From contig JBCDDJ010000081.1 in NCBI GenBank assembly GCA_039180385.1, positions 1 through 18,099 on the forward strand: DNA of 18,099 nucleotides, given 5' to 3'. The translations under genes and the position numbers were made by a program. This DNA comes from SIO4C1 sp039180385 (lineage in GTDB: Bacteria; Cyanobacteriota; Cyanobacteriia; Phormidesmidales; Phormidesmidaceae). A model generated the notes under the pieces. It saw only the letters and a list, made by a program, of their open reading frames with translations, did not search any database and was not told the origin of the DNA. Positions 1 through 8,574 of this stretch are shown here, piece by piece. Within the stretch, counting starts at the first letter, position 1, and each line of letters begins with the position of its first letter.

Positions 1-1
1 G

Positions 2-1603
2 CTTGACACCCTATCGCCGGGTCGGACCTCCGTCTACGCGACGATCAACTTTGCCCATCACCTGAGTCAGGTTGGGCCCTCCCAGTTACCGCTGTCTAAA
101 CAAGATATCAATGCCCTTCTCACCCGTGCCGTCCAGGCTGCCCACGTCCTGCAAGATGCCCGGGCAGAGGCCCATGCACTGGTCCAGATGGGTAAGCTCT
201 ATAGCCAAACCGCCCAAAAGCGCGAAGCTCTGACCCTGACCGAGCAATCTCTATCCCTGGCCCGGAGTATTCAAGCCGACGATGTGATTTCGCAGTCAGC
301 CTGGCAGCTAGGCGGCCTGCTCAAACAGCAGGGTAAACGACGGGGCGCAATCGCCGCCTACAGCGAGGCCGTTGAGGCCCTGCAATCGCTCCGAGGGGAT
401 CTGGTTGCCGTCAACCAAGATGTGCAATTTTCTTATCGAGAACAGGTTGAGCCTGTCTATCGAGAACTGGTGGCCCTCCTGCTCGAGGAAAAAACCCAGC
501 CCGCCCTTAAGCATGCCCGTGATGTCCTCGAAGCCTTGCAAGTGGCTGAACTCGACAACTTTTTTAGAGAAGCGTGTCTAGATCTGCAAACCAACCAGAT
601 TGATCAAATTGATCCCGACGCGACGGTGGTTTATTCGATTATGCTGCCCGATCGGCTCGCGGTGATTTATTCTAAAGCCGGTCAGCCGCTACAGGCCTAC
701 GAGACACCGGTTGAGGCCACCACAGTTCAACAAACCCTCCGCAGCTACCTCTCCGCGACCCACCCCTCTGCTGACCGTACCCAGCGATTAGAAAAGGCTC
801 AGCAAATCTATAACTGGCTGATTCGCCCCGCCGAACCCTCCCTGCCCCCTGAGCAAACCCTGGTCTTTGTGCTCGACGGTCTGTTGCGCAATATCCCCAT
901 TGCGGCTCTACACGACGGTGAGCACTACCTGATCGAAAAGTACGCCGTGGCCCTATCTCCTGGGTTACAGCTCATGCAGGCCCGAGCACTTGATCAACAA
1001 AATATTCAAGCCCTGATAGGCGGCATCAGCGAACCCCGAGGTCAGTTTAGTGCCTTGCCCGCCGTCGAATCAGAGCTGAAAAATATTGCTAACACAGTAT
1101 CGTCATCCACCCTGCTCAATCAGCGCTTTACCCGAGACGCCATTGTTGACAATTTGAAGTCAGGTGCGGTTGATGTGGTGCATTTAGCCACCCACGGGCA
1201 GTTTAGCTCTAACTTTAACGACACTTTCTTTCTCACCTGGGACGGCACTATCAACATCAATGAGCTGTCTGAGATCTTGAGAAGCCGAGAAGACAATCGT
1301 AACCAGGCCATCGAGTTGCTGACATTGAGTGCGTGCGAAACTGCTGCCGGGGACGAACGAGCCATCTTAGGCCTGGCTGGACTGGCAGTGAGATCAGGGG
1401 CTCGAGCCACGGTCGCCACCCTCTGGCCGATCAAAGATGAGGCCGCAGCCAAAATGATGACCACGTTTTACCATTCGCTGAGTGATACCGCTGTCAGCAA
1501 AGCCGAAGCCCTGCGCCAGGCTCAGCTCAGCCTGCTACACGATAGAGATTTTGAAGATCCTTTCTTTTGGTCCGCTTACGTACTCATTGGGAACTGGATT
1601 TAA
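2..1603 (+). CDS. TPR-CHAT domain protein (caspase-like), 5'-truncated by window edge
   Basis: The reading frame is open from base 2 to the stop at 1603, so the gene begins outside the window; the ATG at 188 is internal. The N-terminal part is helical and TPR-like, followed by the motif VAELDNFFREACL that commonly precedes CHAT domains. The CHAT domain fills the C-terminal ~320 residues. The catalytic His lies in HLATHGQF (codon near 1192) and the Cys in LSACETAAG (codon 1334-1336), so both members of the caspase-like dyad are kept, and the typical GLAGLAVRSGARATVATLW segment follows. CHAT proteins are clan CD peptidase relatives; some cyanobacterial members (HetF) act in differentiation, but the substrate here is unknown. 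The downstream DUF928 and CHASE2 genes are common neighbours of this family in cyanobacteria. The family call is secure; active proteolysis is inferred from the dyad. Confidence 0.93.
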   Translation, partial: LDTLSPGRTSVYATINFAHHLSQVGPSQLPLSKQDINALLTRAVQAAHVLQDARAEAHALVQMGKLYSQTAQKREALTLTEQSLSLARSIQADDVISQSAWQLGGLLKQQGKRRGAIAAYSEAVEALQSLRGDLVAVNQDVQFSYREQVEPVYRELVALLLEEKTQPALKHARDVLEALQVAELDNFFREACLDLQTNQIDQIDPDATVVYSIMLPDRLAVIYSKAGQPLQAYETPVEATTVQQTLRSYLSATHPSADRTQRLEKAQQIYNWLIRPAEPSLPPEQTLVFVLDGLLRNIPIAALHDGEHYLIEKYAVALSPGLQLMQARALDQQNIQALIGGISEPRGQFSALPAVESELKNIANTVSSSTLLNQRFTRDAIVDNLKSGAVDVVHLATHGQFSSNFNDTFFLTWDGTININELSEILRSREDNRNQAIELLTLSACETAAGDERAILGLAGLAVRSGARATVATLWPIKDEAAAKMMTTFYHSLSDTAVSKAEALRQAQLSLLHDRDFEDPFFWSAYVLIGNWI

Positions 1604-1657
1604 AGCTTTCACCAAGCCGACCAAAAATCCTCACCCTAAAATCCTCATAAATACGGA

Positions 1658-1685
1658 TTGAGTTACAGGTTGTTTTTCTTATGCT
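1658..1685 (+). promoter_or_regulatory. possible promoter of the DUF928 gene
   Basis: TTGAGT (1658-1663) and TATGCT (1680-1685) are separated by 16 bases and lie about 50 bases before the DUF928 start. This is a weak sigma-70-like match, so the gene could equally be co-transcribed from the CHAT gene, which ends 132 bases before it. Confidence 0.25.
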
Positions 1686-1735
1686 ACGGGGGTGGGTGAA
1701 ATCCCGTCGCAACGGATATACACTTCAGGAAAATC

Positions 1736-2821
1736 ATGAGAAAACAAGATGCCTTATTGGCCTGCGCGGTGGGCTACACAATGGGGGCTGTCTTATTGAC
1801 TGGTACACTGCTGGGCCTTTGTGGTAAACCTGCCCAGGCAGTGCCTTTCACACCACCTACAGATAATTCTACCCCTGCCCGCGGCACGGGTGGCGCGTCT
1901 CGCGGCGGTTTGCAGTTTGTTCCCCTTTCTGACAATTCTGCCCCTTCGCGCAGTACAGGTGGCGCGTCTCGCAGTAACGTGCAGTTCATTCCCCCCTCTG
2001 ACAATTCAGGGTTAGGGCGCGCCAGTGGTGGAGCCTCCCGCAGCAGCTTTAACTTTATTCCCCCAGCTGATCAACCCTCGCTGGGGCGCACAAGCGGGGG
2101 CGCGTCTCGCAATGACATCAACTTTGTCCCCCCTGCGGGTGAGCCATCCTTAGGCCGCACGACTGGCGGCGCATCCCGCGATACGGTCTTTGCGCCCCCC
2201 GCTGACAACGCGTCTCCTCGGACGACCGAGGGCGGGGCATCTCGCACCAACGACTACGGCGTGGTTAATGAGCTGCTTGATGCGTCGGTGGTCTCCATGC
2301 AGGCGATTACCCCCGATAACTTTTATGGGTTAACCTTCTCGGCTCGACCCACTATTTTGACTTATTTGCCTGCATCGCCCGCGCACACTGCGATCTTTAG
2401 TCTCAAAGACGAGTCGGGTAATTTGCTCTATAGTCAAGCGATTTCCCTGAGCGGCAACAGTGGCATTTTACCGATTCAGATGTCCGCTGATGCCCCTATC
2501 CTGGAGGTGGGGCAACACTATCACTGGTTTGTCACCCTGCAATTTGACGATCAAATCACCCCGGCTAGCCCCTTTGTCGATGCCTGGATTCAGCGGGTAG
2601 CACCGACGGCTGAGCAGGCTCAAGTCCTCGCTGCTAATACACCACCGCTACAGGTGGCAGAGATGTTAGCTCAGGGCGGGGTTTGGTATGATGCAGCCGC
2701 GACACTCTCAGGGTTGCAGGCTGATGCCGACGAGTCAACGATCTCGCAGCATTGGGCAGAGCTGCTGACCTCGGTTGGCCTTGATGAGATGGTCGATGTG
2801 CCAATGTTGACCGTTAACTAA
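1736..2821 (+). CDS. DUF928 family secreted protein with six-fold N-terminal repeat
   Basis: 361 aa. An AGGA Shine-Dalgarno (1727-1730) sits 5 bases before the ATG. Residues 1-35 form a signal peptide: MRKQ, a hydrophobic stretch, and an AQA site that predicts cleavage before V36, so export is expected. Residues 38-170 contain six copies of a 23-residue unit (Phe-x-Pro-Pro-x-Asp-Asn ... Arg-x-Thr/Ser-Gly-Gly-Ala-Ser-Arg), with GGASR repeated six times. From ~175 to the C-terminus is the DUF928 core: a beta-rich section (GLTFSARPTILTYLPAS, FSLKDESGNLLY, EVGQHYHWFVTL, VDAWIQRV) and a helical tail. The family's function is unknown. It follows the CHAT gene, and a terminator hairpin lies 126 bases after the stop. 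The repeat expansion looks unusual: as I remember the family, one GGxxRG motif before the core is the norm. The family call is confident; a biochemical role cannot be given. Confidence 0.9.
   Translation: MRKQDALLACAVGYTMGAVLLTGTLLGLCGKPAQAVPFTPPTDNSTPARGTGGASRGGLQFVPLSDNSAPSRSTGGASRSNVQFIPPSDNSGLGRASGGASRSSFNFIPPADQPSLGRTSGGASRNDINFVPPAGEPSLGRTTGGASRDTVFAPPADNASPRTTEGGASRTNDYGVVNELLDASVVSMQAITPDNFYGLTFSARPTILTYLPASPAHTAIFSLKDESGNLLYSQAISLSGNSGILPIQMSADAPILEVGQHYHWFVTLQFDDQITPASPFVDAWIQRVAPTAEQAQVLAANTPPLQVAEMLAQGGVWYDAAATLSGLQADADESTISQHWAELLTSVGLDEMVDVPMLTVN
1847..2245 (+). repeat. six tandem ~69-bp coding repeats
   Basis: Units begin at the Phe codons of residues 38, 61, 84, 107, 130 and 152 of the DUF928 protein. 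The spacing is exactly 23 codons for the first four steps and 22 for the last. The best-kept bases encode GGASR. The copies have diverged at third positions and in the Pro/Asp/Ser-rich linker, so this is an old amplification, not a fresh slippage product. Confidence 0.9.
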
Positions 2822-2946
2822 ATCTGGGCGATTACCCCGTATTAGCGGTAAATCACGACATGGACAACCCAAACATTTTTAATTAAAAGCCCTTCACACT
2901 TCAAGCTTGGCTGATTTTAAGTTTGTCGGATGGGAAATATCTCGGT

Positions 2947-2983
2947 GTAGGGATTTGATAGTATCAGATCCCTACTTCTTTTC
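2947..2983 (+). terminator. rho-independent terminator after the DUF928 gene
   Basis: Two 14-base arms (2947-2960 and 2962-2975) are complementary, with one G-T wobble and a minimal loop, and are followed by TTCTTTT. The T-rich tract is on the + strand side, so it would end transcription of the CHAT-DUF928 genes and separate them from the CHASE2 kinase. Confidence 0.75.
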
Positions 2984-3109
2984 AATGTCTGCATCTTGCA
3001 GTATCCACATCAGACGATGGTCGCCAATCCGTTAGATCACCGTAGATATCAAGGGAATACTGTATTTGGAGCGTCTTTTCTGCCTTGAGATATCCCATCT
3101 CCCAGAGAT

Positions 3110-5893
3110 ATGTGGCAACGTATTAAATATCAACTACACCAATCTAAAATCGCCTGGGGGGTTGCCTCCAGCGTGGCTATCGCGACCGTTATCGCCAGTT
3201 CCCTAGGGGCCTTTGACTTACTAGAGTGGGCCATTCGAGATGAGCTTTTTCGGCTCCGGTCTAGAGAAGCCACAGAAGACCAAATTGTTGTCGTCACCAT
3301 TGATGAAAGTGATCTTCAATCTATCGGTGACTGGCCGATCCCCGATCAAACCTTGGCCGAGCTTTTGCAAACCATCCGAGACCAAAACCCTCGAGTCATT
3401 GGGATGGATCTGTATCGAGATATTCCAGAGGAGCCGGGGCATGCCCAGCTACTCGAGATATTTAAATCTACACCGCAGCTAATCGGGATAGAGAAAATCT
3501 CGACGGGGCGAGTGCCGCCGCCGCCGATTTTAGGGGAGGCTGGGCAAGTAGCCCTGGCGGATCTCGTCCTCGATAGCGATCAGGCCGTGCGGCGCGGCTT
3601 GCTCTCCGCCGAAGATATCCAGGACGGCACGATTAAAGCTGGGTTGGCGGCCCAGGTGGCTCTTCGCTACCTGGCAGAAGATGGCATTACATTGGCAGTG
3701 GCTGATGAGACCCAAAAGGTGTTTCGGTTGGGCCAAACTACTTTCAAGCCTATGCAGCATGGGGCTGCGGGCTATCCTAATCGTGAACTCGGGGGCTATC
3801 AAATCCTGATGAACTGGCGAGGCCCCGAAACCGCCTTTCTACAGGTGTCGATGCAGGCGGTATTAGAGGGTCAGTTCTCACCTGATTTGATGCGCGATCG
3901 CATTGTCTTGATCGGGTCCACTGCAACCAGCACCAATGATTTTTTTGAAACCCCCTATAGTGGCACCTCATGGCTAGGAGAACCCAAACCCATGCCAGGG
4001 GTGTTTGTCCATGCTAATTTAGCCAGTCAGCTGATTCGCGGAGCCCTGGAGGGTCGGCAAAATCTACGCGGATGGTCGGCCACTCAACAACACGGCTGGA
4101 TTGTTTTTTGGGCACTGCTGAGCGCGTTTGGCAACGGGTGGTTAGAACGTCACCGCCATCGGAACGGGTTGAAACCTTGGTCGATGACCGCAGGTGGGGT
4201 GAGCCTCTTTTTGGTAGGTGCCTATTTAGCCTTTTTAGGGGGTATTTTAGTGCCGATTGTCCCCCCCGTTACAGCTGTTGTCGTGAGCGCAGTGGCCACC
4301 ACGAGTCTGGTTAAAAAGCAGCAGCTTCAGCAAGCCAACCAACAGCTCCGAGACTATGCTGAGACTCTGGAAGTCAGGGTTGAAGAACGCACCCAGGAGT
4401 TGGCCGCCGCCAAGCAGGCTGCAGACGCCGCCAACCAAGCCAAGAGCGATTTCCTGGCCAACATGAGCCATGAGCTGCGCACTCCCCTTAATGGCATTCT
4501 AGGCTATGCCCAAATCTTGCAAAACAACTCAACCTTGACCTCAAAAGAACAACATGGCATTGGGGTGATCCATCAGTGTGGGACACACCTACTGACGTTG
4601 ATTAACGATCTATTGGACCTGTCTAAGATTGAGGCGCGAAAACTGGAGTTATTTCCCAGTGATATCAATTTTTCCTTTTTACTATCCGGGATTGCCGCAA
4701 TTTGTCGAGTTAGAGCTGAGCATAAAGGCATTGACTTTAAAGTCTTCCTCAGTGACGATTTGCCTAAGATCGTCCAGGCCGATGAAAAGCGTTTACGGCA
4801 GGTCTTTATTAATCTGATTGGCAATGCAATCAAATTCACCGATTGCGGCAGCGTGACATTCAAGGTTGAGCTGATTGAGAACCTCGTCTGCAACGACGAG
4901 GCTGGCGTTCTTTCAGTCGCCAAGATTCGCTTCTCGGTCAAAGATACCGGCGTTGGCATGTCTCCCGAGCAAATCGAGAAGATATTTTTGCCGTTTGAGC
5001 AGGTGGGTGATAACGCTCGAAAATCTGAAGGGACCGGTCTCGGCCTGGCCATTAGTCAAAAAATTGTCAAACTGATGGGGGGGCAATTGGCCGTTCGTAG
5101 TCGGTCAGGCGAAGGGAGCTTATTTTGGGTTGATCTCGAGCTGCCCGCGCCCGCGCTGACGAGTCAGTTTGCAACTCAAGCTCAAACACCGTTCACCAAT
5201 CGGCCTCAAAAAATTGTGGGCATTCAATCTGGGGCACCCGCTGTTTTAGTGGTGGATGACCATGCAGACGATCGCTCGTTGCTGGTCAATTTACTCCAGT
5301 CGGTGGGCTGCAAGACCTGGGAATCTGACAACGGTCAAACAGGGCTTGATGTAGCCAGTCGCTGCCTGCCCGATTTGATCATTACCGATCTGGCGATGCC
5401 CACCGTGGGTGGGATTGAGTTTATTCAAAAAATTCGCGCCCATGCTGATTTAAAGACCGTGCCAGTGCTCGTAGCCAGCGCCAGCGTCTTTGACACAGAT
5501 CGGCAACAGAGCCTGGCGGCAGGGGCAACGGACTTTTTTGCAAAACCGATTGTGTTGGATAATCTCTTGACGGCCTTACAGCAGCAGTTACAACTGCAGT
5601 GGCGATATGCTGAGCAACGCCGATCTCAGACGCTATCTGTGGAGTCGTCTAAGGCGACGCAATCGATGACGCCACCCGCTGCAGACGTGTTAGCGCAACT
5701 CAATGAGTTTGCCAAGATTGGGAACCTCAAAGGCATCAGGGGCATTCTAGAACAACTCGAAGTCAACCAGCCTCATCTCTCTGCCTTTAATCAAACATTG
5801 AGAAAGTTAGTGGACAGTTTTCAAATCAAGCAAATTAAAGACTTTTTAGGTTCGCTCACATTGGCAGAAGAGGTGCATTATGAAATTGATTGA
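3110..5893 (+). CDS. CHASE2 hybrid histidine kinase with C-terminal receiver
   Basis: 927 aa, inner-membrane sensor. A first membrane helix (~14-35) is followed by an extracytoplasmic CHASE2 sensing domain (~38-325), then three membrane helices (~328-346, 359-382, 384-402), the usual CHASE2 layout. A coiled-coil linker (~405-445) leads to the HisKA domain with phospho-acceptor His454 (NMSHELRTPLNG). The HATPase shows the N box (N568, N572), DTGVGM, the FEQVG F box and GTGLGLAI (from 641). A receiver domain (~712-830) has acidic D716/D717 and phospho-acceptor D760 (IITDLAMP). The last ~75 residues are helical and show no clear HPt motif. The CHASE2 ligand is not known. The gene overlaps the next kinase gene by 14 bases, pointing to one mRNA and translational coupling. 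The Shine-Dalgarno is weak. The domain calls are solid; the signal and output are unknown. Confidence 0.94.
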   Translation: MWQRIKYQLHQSKIAWGVASSVAIATVIASSLGAFDLLEWAIRDELFRLRSREATEDQIVVVTIDESDLQSIGDWPIPDQTLAELLQTIRDQNPRVIGMDLYRDIPEEPGHAQLLEIFKSTPQLIGIEKISTGRVPPPPILGEAGQVALADLVLDSDQAVRRGLLSAEDIQDGTIKAGLAAQVALRYLAEDGITLAVADETQKVFRLGQTTFKPMQHGAAGYPNRELGGYQILMNWRGPETAFLQVSMQAVLEGQFSPDLMRDRIVLIGSTATSTNDFFETPYSGTSWLGEPKPMPGVFVHANLASQLIRGALEGRQNLRGWSATQQHGWIVFWALLSAFGNGWLERHRHRNGLKPWSMTAGGVSLFLVGAYLAFLGGILVPIVPPVTAVVVSAVATTSLVKKQQLQQANQQLRDYAETLEVRVEERTQELAAAKQAADAANQAKSDFLANMSHELRTPLNGILGYAQILQNNSTLTSKEQHGIGVIHQCGTHLLTLINDLLDLSKIEARKLELFPSDINFSFLLSGIAAICRVRAEHKGIDFKVFLSDDLPKIVQADEKRLRQVFINLIGNAIKFTDCGSVTFKVELIENLVCNDEAGVLSVAKIRFSVKDTGVGMSPEQIEKIFLPFEQVGDNARKSEGTGLGLAISQKIVKLMGGQLAVRSRSGEGSLFWVDLELPAPALTSQFATQAQTPFTNRPQKIVGIQSGAPAVLVVDDHADDRSLLVNLLQSVGCKTWESDNGQTGLDVASRCLPDLIITDLAMPTVGGIEFIQKIRAHADLKTVPVLVASASVFDTDRQQSLAAGATDFFAKPIVLDNLLTALQQQLQLQWRYAEQRRSQTLSVESSKATQSMTPPAADVLAQLNEFAKIGNLKGIRGILEQLEVNQPHLSAFNQTLRKLVDSFQIKQIKDFLGSLTLAEEVHYEID

Positions 5894-7241
5894 GCCCAAT
5901 GACATCTCCATTTTGATTGTAGATGACAACCCCACTAACCTTCAGGTGCTGTCTGAGGCCATCGATAGTCATCGTTGGACGGTCTTACTGGCTGTGGATG
6001 GTGAGTCTGCCATTGAGCAGAGTGAATATGCCCAACCCGATTTGATTTTGCTGGATGTGATGATGCCCGGCATCGACGGCTTTGAAACCTGTCGTCGGTT
6101 AAAGGCCAATGCTAAAACCTGCACAATTCCAGTCATTTTTATGACGGCTTTGTCAGAGACCTCAAACAAGGTTCAAGGACTAGAGCTAGGGGCGGTGGAC
6201 TACATCACTAAACCCTTTCAACAAGAAGAGGTGCTGGCTCGGGTTAACCTGCATCTAAAACTGCACCATTTAAATCGCCATCTAGAATCTCAAAATGAGC
6301 AGCTGCACCAAAGCGAAGCCCAGCTACAGCAGCTCGCCCAGGAGTTAGAGCACCGGGTTGAAGCCCGAACGGTTGAGCTGTCAACCTCGCTAGATCAGCT
6401 TAAAGAGGCTCAGCTACAGCTGGTACAGCATGAAAAGATGTCAACCCTAGGCAATATGATGGCCGGGATTGCCCATGAAATCAATAATCCAGTTGGGTTC
6501 CTCTCGGGCAATTTGCAACCTGCCCAAGATTATGTCAACGATCTCTTCGGGTTAATTGATCTCTATCAACAAAAGTATCCAACCCCCGATGCTGACATTG
6601 AGGCAGAGATCGATAAGATTGATTTGCCGTTTATTCGAGAAGACCTGATTAAGCTGCTCAAATCTATGGCGACTGGGGTAGAGCGCATCGGCAATATTAG
6701 CACCAGTTTACGAATGTTTTCCCGAGCTGACAAAGCTCATAAAGTCTTGTTCGATCTCCATGAGGGGCTAGACAGCACTCTGTTGATTCTCAAGCATCGA
6801 CTCAAAGCAGATGAGAAGCGGCCCGCCATCAAAATTATCAAACAGTACGGAGAAATCCCGCCGATTGAATGTTTTGCGGGCCAGCTCAATCAGGTTTTCA
6901 TGAATTTGCTCGCCAATGCCATTGATGCCCTGGATGAAGCCATCTCTAATCGCCCTGGAAATACTTCAGAATCGCCCGCCAATCAAATTACTGTCAGCAC
7001 GCGATTCAAGGCTGAACAGCAGCGGGTGCAGATTACTATTCGCGACAATGGCATCGGTATGCCCGCAGACATCCGTCAGCAAATTTTTGAACATTTGTTC
7101 ACGACCAAAGCTGTTGGCAAAGGGACGGGGCTGGGGCTTGCGATCGCACGCCAAATTGTTGTAGACAATCACGGCGGCAAGATTGAGGTTGAGTCCACCG
7201 TTGGAGAAGGCACCGAGTTTGTAATTAGCTTACCCGTCTAA
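5880..7241 (+). CDS. Receiver-histidine kinase (REC-HisKA-HATPase)
   Basis: 453 aa, with no membrane segment, so cytoplasmic. The N-terminal receiver (~9-128) has D15/D16, phospho-acceptor D59 (LLDVMMPGIDG) and K111 (ITKPF). A coiled coil (~130-185) leads to a HisKA-like domain with His199 in IAHEINNP. The HATPase has the N box N342-N346 (NLLANAID), DNGIGMP and GKGTGLGLAI (~413). This architecture, a receiver before a kinase, is common in cyanobacterial phosphorelays. The start overlaps the CHASE2 kinase by 14 bases. The N-terminal receiver may therefore take phosphate from the partner kinase, with this kinase as an intermediate step; this is inferred from gene order only. No DNA-binding or enzymatic output domain is present in either protein. 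The stop interlocks with that of the convergent ATPase gene. Confidence 0.93.
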   Translation: MKLIEPNDISILIVDDNPTNLQVLSEAIDSHRWTVLLAVDGESAIEQSEYAQPDLILLDVMMPGIDGFETCRRLKANAKTCTIPVIFMTALSETSNKVQGLELGAVDYITKPFQQEEVLARVNLHLKLHHLNRHLESQNEQLHQSEAQLQQLAQELEHRVEARTVELSTSLDQLKEAQLQLVQHEKMSTLGNMMAGIAHEINNPVGFLSGNLQPAQDYVNDLFGLIDLYQQKYPTPDADIEAEIDKIDLPFIREDLIKLLKSMATGVERIGNISTSLRMFSRADKAHKVLFDLHEGLDSTLLILKHRLKADEKRPAIKIIKQYGEIPPIECFAGQLNQVFMNLLANAIDALDEAISNRPGNTSESPANQITVSTRFKAEQQRVQITIRDNGIGMPADIRQQIFEHLFTTKAVGKGTGLGLAIARQIVVDNHGGKIEVESTVGEGTEFVISLPV

Positions 7242-8437
7242 TTTGCATGCAGTATTAAGTTGGCTCTGTATGCAGGTGAGTCTCCAGGGAGATCGGTCTG
7301 AGCAACCCGACCTTGCTCAATCAGTGCTCTTAAACCTTTGACCACCGATGCCCGATTCAGGTTTAGCTGCTGCTCGATTTGCAATAGCCCAGCCTGGGGA
7401 ACAGTTTGTAAGTATGCGTGGATTAAGTCCTCAGGTTGTACGGCACTAATGGATATCTCTGCAACCGGCTCGGTTGGCTCAGGGGCCTCGACCACGGCTG
7501 CCCCAAAGGAGAACAATTCAATCAGATCATCCGACTCATCAGTCCGATCTAGCTGATTAAATAAGGTCCACAAAATTTCATTGGCCCCTGATATAGATCG
7601 CCCTGCCCGCGAGAGCAAGATGTCTCGGCACACATCCCGAAAATCAGGATTGGCTGTTGAGATATGAATTCCATGCTGTTGAGAGATTTTAGCGATCATC
7701 AAACATGGCCGCAGACTGGATAACGCATCCGGTGAAAGCTGTCGCAAAAATTGACAGACCAGCCTCACAATCAGCACCGCTGAGGCTGCATCCAGACCAA
7801 TTTTTTGAACCAGGATTTGCTGCTGGGTGAGCCCGTCGGGTTCGGGCACGTGGAGGGTGATCAGACGGTCGAGCAAAGCATCCTGGGTGGCATAGACACC
7901 ACAGTACTCCTCTGGATTAGAGGTAAAAATCACTCGAAAGTTGGGGTGTACCCGCACAGAGTTCGGTCGATTGCCGTTGGGCGGTAGCGTCAATTGTTTT
8001 TCTTCTAGCACCGATAGCAAAACGTTGTTAACCTCGGGGCGAGAGCGGTTAAATTCGTCGTAGACCAGCGTAAAGCCTTCACGGCAGGCCAGCGATAACT
8101 GGGGCTCAAGCCAATTCAAGCCATCTTCAACTTTGGCGCTGCTATGGATGCAGGGGCTATCGTTGCCAACTAGCATTAGCATGGGTCGCCCAATCAAGTC
8201 CGCCAGGTGCATGGCCAGGGTCGTTTTACCCGTGCCCGCAGCCCCTTTAAGATGAATAGAGTAGCCCGCTTGCAGATAGCGCAGGGCTCGCTTAGAGAGC
8301 TGCTCGATGGCGGAGGTGTTAACAAACGGATGGGGAAAGGCTTGGGCACTGGTCTCTAACAGCTCTCTGCTTTGGGCCTGCAGCGAAGTCGTAAAGACGG
8401 GTCGCTGCTGGGCTGCGTTTACTTTTTCAACAGCCAT
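7238..8437 (-). CDS. GvpN/MoxR-like AAA+ ATPase
   Basis: 399 aa. Walker A GAAGTGKTTL (K71), Walker B TLVYDEF (D127/E128), sensor-1 FTSNPEEY (N174) and an arginine-finger-like LLDR (R191) define a complete AAA+ module. DEFNRSRPEVNNVLLSVLEE and TSNPEEYCGV are hallmarks of the GvpN branch (gas vesicle ATPase, related to CbbQ/NorQ/MoxR). Between G91 and W109 it looks shorter than canonical GvpN, judged from memory. The C-terminal part has a Pro/Glu-rich linker (~315-330) and a winged-helix-like tail (~338-395; QIEQQLNLNRASVVKGLRAL) that could bind DNA or a partner. An AGGGG ribosome site lies 10 bases before the start. No gvpA, gvpC, gvpF or gvpJ is in the window, so a gas vesicle role is uncertain; a remodelling chaperone for another complex is equally possible. 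Confidence 0.85.
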   Translation of the reverse strand: MAVEKVNAAQQRPVFTTSLQAQSRELLETSAQAFPHPFVNTSAIEQLSKRALRYLQAGYSIHLKGAAGTGKTTLAMHLADLIGRPMLMLVGNDSPCIHSSAKVEDGLNWLEPQLSLACREGFTLVYDEFNRSRPEVNNVLLSVLEEKQLTLPPNGNRPNSVRVHPNFRVIFTSNPEEYCGVYATQDALLDRLITLHVPEPDGLTQQQILVQKIGLDAASAVLIVRLVCQFLRQLSPDALSSLRPCLMIAKISQQHGIHISTANPDFRDVCRDILLSRAGRSISGANEILWTLFNQLDRTDESDDLIELFSFGAAVVEAPEPTEPVAEISISAVQPEDLIHAYLQTVPQAGLLQIEQQLNLNRASVVKGLRALIEQGRVAQTDLPGDSPAYRANLILHAN

Positions 8438-8574
8438 GGTGTTAAACCCCTATTAAGCGATGTTAAAGATCTCAGAGTTTCTAAGAATCTGGCGTTAGTG
8501 TTCCCGGTCGCCAGGGGGCGATCTCAGGAAAGAATAATAGGGAAATCAGGGATTAAATCGTTTAGTTTGTAAGT

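Noticed and set aside
4573..5052. 159-codon minus-strand frame inside the CHASE2 kinase
   Set aside because: Shadow of the kinase coding frame; Ser/Arg/Pro-rich translation without domain or ribosome site.
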